A DNA stretch of 64,000 bases from positions 1-64,000 of the forward strand of contig JAJQCA010000049.1 in the NCBI GenBank assembly GCA_021202985.1. The letters run 5' to 3'. The position numbers and the translations under genes were made by a program. The DNA is from Alistipes sp. (GTDB lineage: Bacteria; Bacteroidota; Bacteroidia; Bacteroidales; Rikenellaceae). Position 1 is the stretch's first letter. Every line of letters begins with the position of its first letter. The notes below the pieces were generated by a model. The model was not told where the DNA came from. It did not search any database and saw only the letters and a list, made by a program, of their open reading frames with translations. Positions 1-8,022 of this stretch are shown here, in pieces.

Positions 1-1816
1 TAATGGCAAATTTAAGTTTATAGAGATACAGGATAATAGACTTTTAAATTACGACAAAACAAAGCTTCGAAATTTCATAGATGAATTTTCAAATGATATC
101 CAATCTAAAAAAAATAACTTATCTGTTAGTCAAATTGAAAAGCTTTCTAAGAGTATAAAGCCCCAAGATAAATCTCAAATAATTTTTGAAAATTCACAAT
201 ATTTGAATCTGGATTTATTAGGCAACATATACACCAGAGTTTGGGAATTATGTACGACTTCAATTACATCACAAAGCATTGATAGACTTAAACAAAATCC
301 CCAAATATCACAGTGGGTTTTTAACGGACTAAAATACATTCATACTACGGAATCAACCCATTGCGAATTTTGTGGACAATTATTGCCAGATGCGAGAATA
401 TCAGAGCTTAACAAGCACTTTAGCGATGAATTCAGCAAACTACAAGAGGCTATATCAAAGGGAATCGAGTGGATTGAATCTAATTACCAAGTATTAAATT
501 TTCCTCATAGTAGCCTTCTTTATGAAGAATACGTTCCCGAGTATCAGGAATACCTTATGCAGTTTACGGAAATAATTGATTTACTTAATAATTCGTTAAC
601 CACTTGGAAAAACTGCTTAAAGGATAAACAGCAAAATCCTTTCGAAACAGCAACAGAACAACTTATCAACATTCCTGAAAAAACCATACTAAATTATAGA
701 GAAATTTACAAAGCTATATTGGATTGTATAGATAAGCATAACAATAAATTCCAGAATCTTGAGGAAGAAATTAAGATAGCTAAGCAAAAACTAGAACTCC
801 ACTATGTGGCGGAAGAAGTTAATCAATATGATTATTTTAGAAAGAAGGAACAAGTCGAGAATTATATCTTATCTCAAAGAGAAAAATCTTACGAAATAGA
901 CGCTCTCAACATTACGATAACATCTTTACGCTCCAGTCTAGCAAATGAACATTTAGGAGAAAAAGAATTTAACGCCATGTTACATAAGTTTTTGGGGCGA
1001 AATGATTTATCAATAATGCACCGCGAAGAGGGTGGATATAATATCAAGCGTTATCAAAATGAAACAGCATCAAATATAAGTTTGAGTGAGGGTGAAAAAA
1101 CAGCTATAGGACTGGTTTATTTTATTACCAAACTAAAGGAAAACGGGAATAAAATAGAAGAAACTATTATCGTCCTGGATGATCCTATATCAAGTTTCGA
1201 CTCTAATCATTTATTTCATGCTAATTATTATATAAAACAAGAATGTGAGAATGCAAAGCAACTGTTCATTTTCACACACAATTTTAGATTTTTCGCCTTA
1301 CTAAAAGATTGGGTATGTACTAAAAGAAAGAAAAATGAAGCCAACAAAAATGTAGATTTATTCCATCTATATCTAATCAAATCTTTTACCCAAGATAATA
1401 TAAGACATAGTTACATAGATAATGCATATAATGTTTTAAGAAATTTTGATTCAGAATACCATTTATTATTTTCAGAAGTAAAACAATTTTCAGAAAATCC
1501 GAAGTTAGATTATATAAGCACTCATACTATCGCCAATATTTCTAGGCAATTATTAGAAAGCTTTTTATCGTTCAAATACGGCCGAAAAAAATTGGAGAGA
1601 TGCTTTGATGAGATTAGTGGTTTTAAAGATTTACCCAAAGTAAGGAAATTTGTTAATCATTATTCCCACAAAATGGATAGTGGCGATTCGACCACTGGGT
1701 TTAACGACAATATATTTGGAGAGGCTGATAAAGTTGTTCCATTAGTGTTGCAGTTGATTAATTTTATTGATCCGACACATTACACTTCCATGATAAAGCG
1801 AATTAATAATACATAG
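1..1816 (+). CDS. AAA_13-type ATPase, RloC/PrrC-like (5' end outside window)
   Basis: The frame is open from the window edge, so the N-terminus and Walker A are not seen. Visible parts in order: a CxxC knuckle (codons 362-373) like a zinc hook, helical coiled-coil stretches, an ABC signature SLSEGEKTA (about 1079), Walker B with IVLDDPISSFD (about 1174), an H-loop FTHN, then a C-terminal domain with RQLLE (Arg 1544-1546, Glu 1556-1558) and NHYSH (His 1658-1660 and 1667-1669). This order fits AAA_13 proteins. The R-x3-E plus distal His arrangement resembles the anticodon-nuclease triad of PrrC/RloC, which cut tRNA anticodon loops during phage or DNA-damage stress. The ATPase family is secure; nuclease activity is inference. 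The gene is AT-rich, unlike the core chromosome, which suggests transfer. Confidence 0.85.
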   Translation, partial: NGKFKFIEIQDNRLLNYDKTKLRNFIDEFSNDIQSKKNNLSVSQIEKLSKSIKPQDKSQIIFENSQYLNLDLLGNIYTRVWELCTTSITSQSIDRLKQNPQISQWVFNGLKYIHTTESTHCEFCGQLLPDARISELNKHFSDEFSKLQEAISKGIEWIESNYQVLNFPHSSLLYEEYVPEYQEYLMQFTEIIDLLNNSLTTWKNCLKDKQQNPFETATEQLINIPEKTILNYREIYKAILDCIDKHNNKFQNLEEEIKIAKQKLELHYVAEEVNQYDYFRKKEQVENYILSQREKSYEIDALNITITSLRSSLANEHLGEKEFNAMLHKFLGRNDLSIMHREEGGYNIKRYQNETASNISLSEGEKTAIGLVYFITKLKENGNKIEETIIVLDDPISSFDSNHLFHANYYIKQECENAKQLFIFTHNFRFFALLKDWVCTKRKKNEANKNVDLFHLYLIKSFTQDNIRHSYIDNAYNVLRNFDSEYHLLFSEVKQFSENPKLDYISTHTIANISRQLLESFLSFKYGRKKLERCFDEISGFKDLPKVRKFVNHYSHKMDSGDSTTGFNDNIFGEADKVVPLVLQLINFIDPTHYTSMIKRINNT

Positions 1817-1831
1817 CTTTATAAAATAAAA

Positions 1832-1870
1832 AACACCCAATTTTACATTTTGGGTGTAAAATTGGGTGTT
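1832..1870 (-). terminator. Strong intrinsic terminator of tRNA-Ser
   Basis: A perfect 16-bp inverted repeat (1832-1847 and 1855-1870) with a 7-nt loop. Read leftward, it is followed by a T-rich tract (complement of 1821-1831). It lies 35 bp past the 3' end of tRNA-Ser and just after the stop of the converging ATPase gene, so it may serve both. Confidence 0.85.
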
Positions 1871-1901
1871 AATCGTGTAATTTGCTGATTTTCAGCCTTA
1901 T

Positions 1902-1989
<88 letters not shown>

Positions 1990-1994
1990 GGGTG

Positions 1995-2026
1995 CAAAAG
2001 TATAATCTTAATTCCGTTTCTCCAAA
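1995..2026 (-). promoter_or_regulatory. Bacteroidetes-type promoter of tRNA-Ser
   Basis: On the minus strand, TTTG (complement of 2023-2026) is followed after 20 nt by TACTTTTG (complement of 1995-2002), matching the TTTG-N20-TAnnTTTG consensus. Transcription would start at about the tRNA 5' end. Confidence 0.75.
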
Positions 2027-2304
2027 AATCGCCCCATTTTAATCTTTCGCTACTAAAGGTTTAAAATTACAGTTGTGCCATAAATTAAACCGGTAATATA
2101 ATCTCCCGATATGATGCTCCTTATATGGTAATACAAAACGATGAGCATTGTATTCCGTTTCCATAAAACCCTGTGATGGTAACAATCAAAGTTCTATTTT
2201 ATGGGTAAATGAATGGAATCGGGGGTGTGGAGGGTGGAATGTTATGAAGTGTTGGGGTAATTAAACAGACCGAAAAGACCCAATTTAACCCCGTAAACAA
2301 AAAA

Positions 2305-2336
2305 CCAGCGACAAGCTAGAATGCTAAATCGCTGAT
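2305..2336 (-). terminator. Terminator of tRNA-Thr copy 1
   Basis: Inverted arms CAGCGA (2306-2311) and TCGCTG (2329-2334) with an inner AGC/GCT pairing. Read leftward it is followed by a run of Ts (complement of 2299-2304). The stem is one pair weaker than in copy 2. Confidence 0.6.
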
Positions 2337-2342
2337 TTTCTG

Positions 2343-2415
2343 AGCCGCAAGCGAGACTTGAACTCGCGACCTCTTCATTACGAGTGAAACGCTCTACCAA
2401 CTGAGCTATTGCGGC
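2343..2415 (-). tRNA. tRNA-Thr(CGT), copy 1
   Basis: A 73-nt cloverleaf on the minus strand: acceptor GCCGCAA/TTGCGGC, anticodon loop CTCGTAA giving CGT (reads ACG), T loop TTCAAGT. It is identical to copy 2 at 13250-13322. No TAnnTTTG-like promoter is visible in the DNA upstream (2416 onward), so this element-side copy may be silent. Confidence 0.93.
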
Positions 2416-2469
2416 ATTGCACTGAATACCTGCGTATTACGGGCCTCGAAATTGCTATCCCCTGCGTTC

Positions 2470-2594
2470 GGGTAAGTATTCGGGTAAGTGTAACAAGGGT
2501 AAATATACCGTTTGCATGGTTAATAAATCGTGTTTAATAATTTGTTAATTAGGGCATTAAAGGTAATTGCTCCTGCATTCACGGGTACTTACCC
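2470..2594. promoter_or_regulatory. Putative integrase arm-type sites, left end
   Basis: GGGTAAGT occurs at 2470-2477 and 2482-2489 (12 bp apart), and inverted at 2587-2594. The same motif pair with the same 12-bp spacing sits at the other end of the element (13149-13168). This layout fits arm sites for a tyrosine integrase. The 2416-2707 interval holds no gene. Confidence 0.6.
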
Positions 2595-2662
2595 GAAAGA
2601 ATTAACTTGTATCATGTTTCATGGTTTGATATGTGATTGATGTTACAATTAAATTCGCGGCC

Positions 2663-2699
2663 TAAAAAAAATAACCCCGACCGCATGATACGGCCGAGG
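2663..2699 (-). terminator. Intrinsic terminator after the 2708-3346 gene
   Basis: Minus strand: stem CCTCGGCCG/CGGTCGGGG (two G-U pairs) followed by TTATTTTTTTT. It lies 9 bp past the stop of the upstream lipoprotein gene. Confidence 0.8.
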
Positions 2700-2707
2700 C
2701 ATTTAAA

Positions 2708-3346
2708 TCATTTATAGAGTATGAAAGGAGTTATTTCTCTTTCCTTTGCTAATCTTCGTTGATAGCCAAAAGATTCCATGTAATTATATATCCAGATATA
2801 AAACTCAACACCTACCTTTCCGTCCTCGGAAAAACAATGTAGCTTTCCCTCGTTTGCCATCACTATCGAAATAACATCATCGTAGAAACTTACAAATATA
2901 TCGTAAAATACTGTATTGCAATTATGTGGCATACATCCATGAATTATAAGCACATCGTCACCCAATGGCTCGATTGGAGATTCCACGGCACAAACATCAA
3001 ATAACTCGAAATACTGTGTAGTAAGATTCTTCAATCTTTGCTGAATTATAGGATTTTCAAAGAAACCGAAATCGTGCGGATATTGGTTAGCGTGTTCTAT
3101 CAGGAAAGCTAAATCACCCGATAATACATATCCTTTGCTTTTTCTCCTTTGTATTTCCTTTTCATCGTATATAAGGTACTTTTGGAGTAGTGGCTTAACT
3201 TCCATTTCAAAGGTTCGATAATCCATATTTGGATATTGCTTTAAATCCAGACTATCTATAACGTCGCTAGATAATAAATTTTTCGGTGGTGTGTTTAAAC
3301 AAGAAAAAGACAAAATTGCGATTCCGATTATTGTAATAATCTTCAT
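2708..3346 (-). CDS. Hypothetical lipoprotein on the element
   Basis: A 212-residue protein with an N-terminal hydrophobic segment ending in a lipobox (LSFSC, Cys near residue 16), so probably exported and lipid-anchored. The rest is hydrophilic and rich in aromatic residues. I do not recognise a domain. It is the last gene of the leftward run and is followed at once by a good terminator. It starts 9 bp after the stop of the 126-residue gene to its right, so the two are probably co-transcribed. Unknown function. Confidence 0.75.
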   Translation of the reverse strand: MKIITIIGIAILSFSCLNTPPKNLLSSDVIDSLDLKQYPNMDYRTFEMEVKPLLQKYLIYDEKEIQRRKSKGYVLSGDLAFLIEHANQYPHDFGFFENPIIQQRLKNLTTQYFELFDVCAVESPIEPLGDDVLIIHGCMPHNCNTVFYDIFVSFYDDVISIVMANEGKLHCFSEDGKVGVEFYIWIYNYMESFGYQRRLAKEREITPFILYK

Positions 3347-3355
3347 ACTGGGTTA

Positions 3356-3736
3356 TCATTTATTACAATACTCTTTAAAGAGCCGTTGTAGTTGAGCCAT
3401 CAACATTGAATACGAACCGTTCCATACAGCTAAAGGTAGTACCCTGCCGTCCATCCATTTTAGGTTTAACCTTTGTTGCTCTTTTGTGGTGAGTTGACGC
3501 AAGAGTATTTCTGTTTCGGTTTGTTCTTCAATAAGGCTTTCCAGCCATGTGCTTATCCTCAACTCATTGTATCTATCCAACCCTCCATTCTGATTCAATG
3601 AATTTTCGATATGACACAATAAGTTATTCATCCGTTCGATTCGCTGATGGATACGATTTATCGTTGGGTTATCAGAGGCTTTATTGAAAAATGCCATAAC
3701 ATTATTTGTAGAGGTTATCCCGTTTGTCCTTAACAT
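3356..3736 (-). CDS. Hypothetical helical protein, 126 aa
   Basis: No recognised family. The sequence is mostly helical, with a heptad-like N-terminal half (INRIHQRIERMNNLL) suggesting a short coiled coil. It has no signal peptide, so it is probably cytoplasmic. An internal Met at residue 14 (MAFFNK) is an alternative start, which would remove the overlap with the small membrane-peptide frame at 3702-3800. It is tightly linked to the lipoprotein downstream. Confidence 0.6.
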   Translation of the reverse strand: MLRTNGITSTNNVMAFFNKASDNPTINRIHQRIERMNNLLCHIENSLNQNGGLDRYNELRISTWLESLIEEQTETEILLRQLTTKEQQRLNLKWMDGRVLPLAVWNGSYSMLMAQLQRLFKEYCNK

Positions 3737-3800
3737 TCTTCCTGCTCATTAAAAGCACAATGATTGCTACTATCAGTATTAGAATCCAGAGTAATTTCAT
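3702..3800 (-). CDS. Possible small membrane peptide, 32 aa
   Basis: An ATG frame encodes a peptide starting MKLLWILILIVAI, then a short basic tail (MSRKNVKDKR) and a TAA stop. It would form one membrane-spanning helix with a cytoplasmic positive end. It sits just after the 3802-4617 lipoprotein stop (overlap-free, 1 bp) and overlaps the start of the next gene in another frame, as translationally coupled small genes do. Expression is unproven; a chance frame is possible. Confidence 0.4.
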   Translation of the reverse strand: MKLLWILILIVAIIVLLMSRKNVKDKRDNLYK

Positions 3801-3801
3801 G

Positions 3802-4617
3802 TTAATTCCGTATATAATAGTTAAAACTCTTATTTATACTTCCTGAAACAGATATGGAGAAAGACCCAGCTTCAAAATTTGCAGGTGTTCCAGTATATTG
3901 ATAAACATAATCGCTTAAATAGAAAGTGCCTGTTATTTTTACATCTTTTCCATCATCACCTGTCATTGTGATATATTCTGATAGGTTATATGGATAAAAC
4001 GTTTCATGTGATTTTTTAGACAATGCTACTTCTATTTCAAAAGGTTCATTTATTAACGTGCCGTAAAAATCGCTTTCGTAAACACCTCCGTCGTATTTAA
4101 ACATTCCATTTTCAATTCTGAATTTATTGGACTCCGTTTGGTATGTAGAAGAATTGTTTCCAATTTCATAAGGTATATTCACTTCAACATCGGTCATCAT
4201 TTTGTTTACGATTTCGACTAATTCTTCTTGAGTATATTGAAAATACGATTGATAGATGTAGATTATCTTGGTAGAGCTGCCATGTTTCCATGAGTAAGAA
4301 ACTGAAACATATCCACGCCTGCTATTGCTCTCACTGTCGTTGGATAATAAAGTAACCTCAATAGTTTTGTTATCCACCACTGTGGCCTTACACCATTCGG
4401 GATTATCGACCAAGTCTGTTTGGTCATATATATGGTCTATGTTCCAATCGTTTATATACTGGTCGGCTGTAAAAGTCACTTTTTGAGGCTCTGGATTGCG
4501 GGCATCAAAATAAAGTGATGTTGTTGATGGATAAAATGTAGGCTCAATATATTCTTCATCCGAACAGGATGCGAAAGCAAATAAAGCCAGCAGGGGCAAT
4601 AACATTAATTTTTTCAT
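3802..4617 (-). CDS. BACON-like domain lipoprotein
   Basis: A 271-residue lipoprotein from the Met at 4617 (an in-frame Met lies 8 codons upstream, but MKKLMLLP gives a standard signal peptide). The lipobox FASC is near residue 17. Residues about 30-115 look like a BACON/Ig-like beta domain: the pattern W.. VT..N.. RRGYVSVSYS is typical of that fold, which is common in Bacteroidetes surface proteins. The C-terminal half is unassigned. No carbohydrate-utilisation partners are present on the element, so the ligand is unknown. Confidence 0.72.
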   Translation of the reverse strand: MKKLMLLPLLALFAFASCSDEEYIEPTFYPSTTSLYFDARNPEPQKVTFTADQYINDWNIDHIYDQTDLVDNPEWCKATVVDNKTIEVTLLSNDSESNSRRGYVSVSYSWKHGSSTKIIYIYQSYFQYTQEELVEIVNKMMTDVEVNIPYEIGNNSSTYQTESNKFRIENGMFKYDGGVYESDFYGTLINEPFEIEVALSKKSHETFYPYNLSEYITMTGDDGKDVKITGTFYLSDYVYQYTGTPANFEAGSFSISVSGSINKSFNYYIRN

Positions 4618-4987
4618 TTTGAAATTATGGGTTGTAGTCACCCAGTCCCGAATGTGACCGTTATCAAATAAAGAAAGCGTGGGACTGCTAACTTATTCAA
4701 TCGGTAGGGCTCTGGTAAGCCGTGGACTTAAAACAAGCAACAGCCCACGCCACTTAACATGACGTGAGAGATACGTGCCTATTCTCGTCCAAATGAATTT
4801 ACCAGATTCTACCGAGAGAATAGAGTTAAACACTTTCCATGTTTTAACACGTATTACATCCTTTCGGATGCGCTACAAAGATAATCAAAACTTGGAAGCA
4901 AGTATCTCTTTTAGGCTGTTGCCGTATCAAAAGTAGTGCTAACTTTCAAAAAGTTGGCTATTGTCTTAGCCGAGTGAAATTACGATA
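4618..4987. other. Non-coding, hairpin-rich interval
   Basis: No gene is seen. Several inverted repeats occur: CAGTCCC (about 4641) with GGGACTG (about 4682); a GCCGTGG/CCCACGC type pairing near 4720-4755; and TATTCTCG (about 4780) with CGAGAGAATA (about 4820). This could be a long structured 5' leader of the 3802-4617 gene or a small RNA. No family was recognised. Confidence 0.4.
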
Positions 4988-5272
4988 TTACTCGAACGAG
5001 CGCACAATCATCGAGATTACATCGTCCATTTTGATGGCCTGTCCCGTACTTTGCCGTCCCCACCAATAGCAACCGCAGTCCTCGATTACCACCTCGCATT
5101 CTTCTTTGAGCAGTCGGGCAAGGTAAGGCGTAACGAGCCACCATTCCATTACCTCATACCACTGGCCATATAGCGATTCATCAGGTATGGTTCCCGACTT
5201 AATCAGTTCCGCTACGACTGTACTCTGGTTATGCAGTACATTGTTCTGTACCAATTCCTGTTCAGTTATCAT
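4988..5272 (-). CDS. Small mobile-element-associated protein (DUF6956-like)
   Basis: A 94-residue acidic protein. The core pattern EWWLVTPYLARLL ... CGCYWWGRQSTGQAI resembles, from memory, a small family common on Bacteroidetes conjugative and integrative elements (DUF6956 type). That name needs a database check. It has no signal peptide. A hairpin with a U-tract lies 25-55 bp upstream of the start codon, so attenuation of this gene is possible. Function unknown. Confidence 0.65.
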   Translation of the reverse strand: MITEQELVQNNVLHNQSTVVAELIKSGTIPDESLYGQWYEVMEWWLVTPYLARLLKEECEVVIEDCGCYWWGRQSTGQAIKMDDVISMIVRSFE

Positions 5273-5295
5273 AGTTAAATATGGTTATGATTAAA

Positions 5296-5327
5296 CAAAA
5301 AGAACCGCCCCCAGCGTGGAACGGTTC
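5296..5327 (-). terminator. Terminator-like hairpin upstream of the 94-aa gene
   Basis: Minus strand: GAACCG, a 14-nt loop, CGGTTC, then TTTTTG. It lies after the main methyltransferase terminator and 24 bp before a start codon, so it may be an attenuator or the end of a short RNA. Confidence 0.5.
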
Positions 5328-5550
5328 CCGATTATCGGTTGCAGGCATTATGTTATACCGCGAAAAACAGGCGAGGTCTTAGGCGGTCGGTTCGTCGATA
5401 GAAGTACATATAAAGGTTAGGTGAGGTTCCCAGCCGAAAATCTTTGAGATATTGAAAACTTCCGAGGCCGAATAGATTTTTTATGTATGTCAGAAAAGGT
5501 CTTAATACGAAAAATCCGACGAATTCCACTTCATATATAAAGTGTTTTGG

Positions 5551-5588
5551 GAAAAATAAAAATCCCCCGACCGAAAGGGTACGGGGGT
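5551..5588 (-). terminator. Terminator of the ParB-like/methyltransferase unit
   Basis: Minus strand: CCCCCG and CGGGGG arms (complement of 5582-5587 and 5564-5569) followed by ATTTTTATTTTT. It lies about 37 bp past the methyltransferase stop. Confidence 0.85.
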
Positions 5589-5624
5589 GTGTTTTGCAGG
5601 GTAGATGTTAATGAGTGTGGTATC

Positions 5625-6482
5625 TTATATAGTAATTGGGGAAGTTAATGCATTCATAGAATTTTGATAACTAAGGTTGTCGGAAAATACTAAAACCTCG
5701 TCTCCAATTCGATTAGAAGCACACTGAGACAGTTTATAAAGCAATTTTTTCTGCGTAGAGTATAAATCAAGAATAAATTCGTGATTATCATAGGAAACCA
5801 TCCATTTCTTCCGAATTTTTTTTACGCGCTCTGATAGTTCTCGATGGTCTTGTTCTCGATAGAAATTCATATATAAGTCGGCTCCCTTTCGATAATAAGG
5901 CGGGTCAAGATAAATAAAAATATCTTTACGTTTTCGTTCAAGTTTATCAACGAAATTAATTCCATCTTCATTGGAAATTATTATCCTATCTCGTAAAGAG
6001 TATATCTTTTTTAATTTTAAGATTAATTCTTTTTTATTAAACCGAGCATTGATTTTGTATTTTCCAGATTGATTCTGCCCCCCAATAACTCCTCCTTTTA
6101 TAACTCCCGATATATTTGTGCGATTTAAAAAGAAAGTAGATTTTGCTAATTCAAATGAGGTCGTTTCATTAATTTTATTTTGGATATTTTTGTACTTCTT
6201 CCAGTTTTCTATTGATATATCTACCTCCTCTATCCACTTGCAGAACCTTTCATTTTCATTCAGTACCGTGTGCCAAAAAGCATATATTGAAGGGTCAAAA
6301 TCATTAATGAATATTTTATTGACATATTCCTCAAAAAGCAATCTAAGAGCAAGTCCAGCACCACCCGCATATGGCTCGGCATAATTTATACCTACTAAAT
6401 TATTCTCATAAAAGAACTGAGAAACAAATGGGAAAATACAATTTTTGCCACCTGGATATCTTAGAGGAGAATAGTGTTGCAT
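5625..6482 (-). CDS. D12-class (Dam/DpnM family) DNA adenine methyltransferase
   Basis: Transfers a methyl group from S-adenosylmethionine to the N6 of adenine in DNA. At 285 residues it has the normal family length. Motifs: RYPGGK at 8-13 (motif X), EPYAGGAG at 36-43 (AdoMet-binding motif I) and DPPYY at 193-197 (catalytic motif IV), in the alpha-class order. The start lies 1 bp after the stop of the ParB-like gene, so the two are translated from one mRNA with its own promoter (7752-7781) and terminator (5551-5588). No restriction endonuclease of a known family is adjacent. The target sequence cannot be read from the protein. It could be an orphan methylase, a protective methylase, or part of a novel modification system with its partner. 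Confidence 0.92.
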   Translation of the reverse strand: MQHYSPLRYPGGKNCIFPFVSQFFYENNLVGINYAEPYAGGAGLALRLLFEEYVNKIFINDFDPSIYAFWHTVLNENERFCKWIEEVDISIENWKKYKNIQNKINETTSFELAKSTFFLNRTNISGVIKGGVIGGQNQSGKYKINARFNKKELILKLKKIYSLRDRIIISNEDGINFVDKLERKRKDIFIYLDPPYYRKGADLYMNFYREQDHRELSERVKKIRKKWMVSYDNHEFILDLYSTQKKLLYKLSQCASNRIGDEVLVFSDNLSYQNSMNALTSPITI

Positions 6483-6483
6483 A

Positions 6484-7734
6484 TTAATTTTTACCGTGTG
6501 TTATTTGAACCATCGCCCCCAATATTATGGATATTGCAATGGTTTGGTCATAGTTCTTAGAAGCAGTATAGTTATGTGCCCCAATGTGTAAAAGTTGGAG
6601 TAAAGACGTTTCTGATACATTATGCGAGCTTAGATAAGTTTTAGCGTCTTGATTCAAAAAACCTTTAGCTTTCTTAAAATTGGCTTTGATATATTTATCC
6701 ATATCTTCACACGTTTTATCTTTTGCCGCAGTTTCGCATAGTAATCTCATAGACATTCTAATCAAACATGGAAAGGAATTAGAAAGATATTTTTTATTGT
6801 CCTCATAGTATTGATGTAAATCGAGTATGTCACGATATAAATTACTTAACTCTCCTGCCGTCAGATATAAAGTTCCACCAAATATAGTGAGTTTATTGCC
6901 ATTCACTCGTTTTGTTTTCCGCTTTTTAGGTTCTGGCTCAAATGGTTTTTCGGGAACATTATTTAAATCTATAGGAATAAAGCTATTTTTAGAGTTGTCT
7001 TCAATAATATTTACTGTCGTTGTTTCTAATGCTTTTTTGACAGTTCCACGATTTTTTCGAGTCGAGATTTCCTTGTACTGGATTTTATGGGCTAAATCCG
7101 TCAATATTTCTTTTGCTTGTTCTGGGGAATATTTGGAATATAACTTGCCCTCCCTAAATTCGAATCCCAAGTCTTTCAATATATGCTCAGTAAGTACTTC
7201 CTCCTTGACAAACCTTTGGTTGAGGAAAGGATTATTGCTTATCATTCCTCCAGTATTTTCATCAAAAAGTAAAAAAGTACTTTTACCTTGGGCCATAAAT
7301 TTATCTACAAACATATCCCTCTCTAAAGCAGACCACGAGCCTGAATCAGCATGTTTACGATATACATTTTTTAAAGCAATATCTTCGGAACATACATTAC
7401 AGGGGATTTCCTTTGGAATAAATGGCAAGTTTTCAATATTATCATTCTCTATAATATTCACATAACCATGTTGGATTTTTCCTAAAATCATACGCCTATT
7501 TCCATCATAGACAACAGGCTTTGAACCATGATAAACAACCGTAGGAAGTTCGCTAAAATCATAATAATCTCCCATTTCCCGCGCTAACTTTTTTAAGTTC
7601 CATTTATCCTTATAATCGTTTATCGCCTTATCTACGATATCTTGGTCAGTTGCGTGGGCGTTTATTGGGTCTCTTGGATTTTCAGTCCATAAAACCAATT
7701 CTTTTAATTTTATGGTTTTTACTTCTTGGCTCAT
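6484..7734 (-). CDS. ParB/sulfiredoxin-fold protein paired with methyltransferase
   Basis: 416 residues. The N-terminal region has ParB/Srx hallmarks: ENPRDP near residue 18 and VVYDGNRRMILGK with DGNRR at 77-81, the nucleotide-binding box seen in ParB N-domains. The middle is charged and of unknown fold. The C-terminal 130 residues are helical and end with HIGAHNYTAS and a conserved-looking ITHGKN tail, possibly an effector or HEPN-like helical domain (inference). No ParB helix-turn-helix or neighbouring ParA is seen, so plasmid partition is unlikely. It is immediately upstream of the adenine methyltransferase. Possible roles: CTP/ATP-dependent regulator, nuclease, or defence effector. Confidence 0.7.
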   Translation of the reverse strand: MSQEVKTIKLKELVLWTENPRDPINAHATDQDIVDKAINDYKDKWNLKKLAREMGDYYDFSELPTVVYHGSKPVVYDGNRRMILGKIQHGYVNIIENDNIENLPFIPKEIPCNVCSEDIALKNVYRKHADSGSWSALERDMFVDKFMAQGKSTFLLFDENTGGMISNNPFLNQRFVKEEVLTEHILKDLGFEFREGKLYSKYSPEQAKEILTDLAHKIQYKEISTRKNRGTVKKALETTTVNIIEDNSKNSFIPIDLNNVPEKPFEPEPKKRKTKRVNGNKLTIFGGTLYLTAGELSNLYRDILDLHQYYEDNKKYLSNSFPCLIRMSMRLLCETAAKDKTCEDMDKYIKANFKKAKGFLNQDAKTYLSSHNVSETSLLQLLHIGAHNYTASKNYDQTIAISIILGAMVQITHGKN

Positions 7735-7751
7735 ATGAATACTAATTTATG

Positions 7752-7781
7752 CAAACATACTGATATTTAAGATAAAACCAA
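7752..7781 (-). promoter_or_regulatory. Promoter of the ParB-like/methyltransferase unit
   Basis: Minus strand: TTG (complement of 7779-7781), 19 nt, TATGTTTG (complement of 7752-7759), a close match to the Bacteroidetes consensus, 18 bp before the start codon. Confidence 0.65.
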
Positions 7782-8022
7782 CCACCTTGAATTAGCGATT
7801 TTTATATGTTGATATTTATATATTTTGAGCGAGCATAGCGAGCGAACCCACCTCAATTATTAAACGGGTTAAGTGTGATTACTCAATCCTATTTCCTTAT
7901 GGCCCTACGGGCCAATATATAAAAGAAAAATGAATTTTGTGTCTTTCCTATTGATTTCCAGACCTATTTTCAGGTGAAGTATTTTCACAGGGGGTTATAA
8001 AATTCATTTCTCAGAAAATATA
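7782..8022. other. Short gene-free interval
   Basis: About 240 bp without a gene. It contains a GCGAGC direct repeat (about 7830-7845) and a small hairpin TGGCCC/GGGCCA (about 7910-7925). No function assigned. Confidence 0.4.

Larger units (their letters stand above)
1990..2342. other. Intergenic AT-rich gap between tRNA-Ser and tRNA-Thr copy 1
   Basis: Apart from the tRNA-Ser promoter at its left end and the repeat/terminator at its right end (from 2295), I see no convincing gene or motif here. Base composition is AT-rich like the island and unlike the core chromosome. Confidence 0.6.
2295..2415. repeat. Left 121-bp direct repeat (attachment site copy 1)
   Basis: Matches 13202-13322 except at four positions, all in the terminator-side part. 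It contains the full tRNA-Thr and its hairpin terminator. Similarity stops at 2415, at the tRNA 5' end, which marks one limit of the shared att region. Confidence 0.9.
5273..5624. other. Gene-free interval with two hairpins
   Basis: It holds a terminator-like hairpin (5296-5327; GAACCG/CGGTTC followed leftward by TTTTTG) and the methyltransferase terminator (5551-5588). Between them (about 5340-5550) I see no gene or clear motif. Confidence 0.5.

Noticed and set aside
6484..7734. Plasmid partition ParB
   Set aside because: No ParA gene, no parS-like repeats and no helix-turn-helix in the central part; the partner is a methyltransferase.
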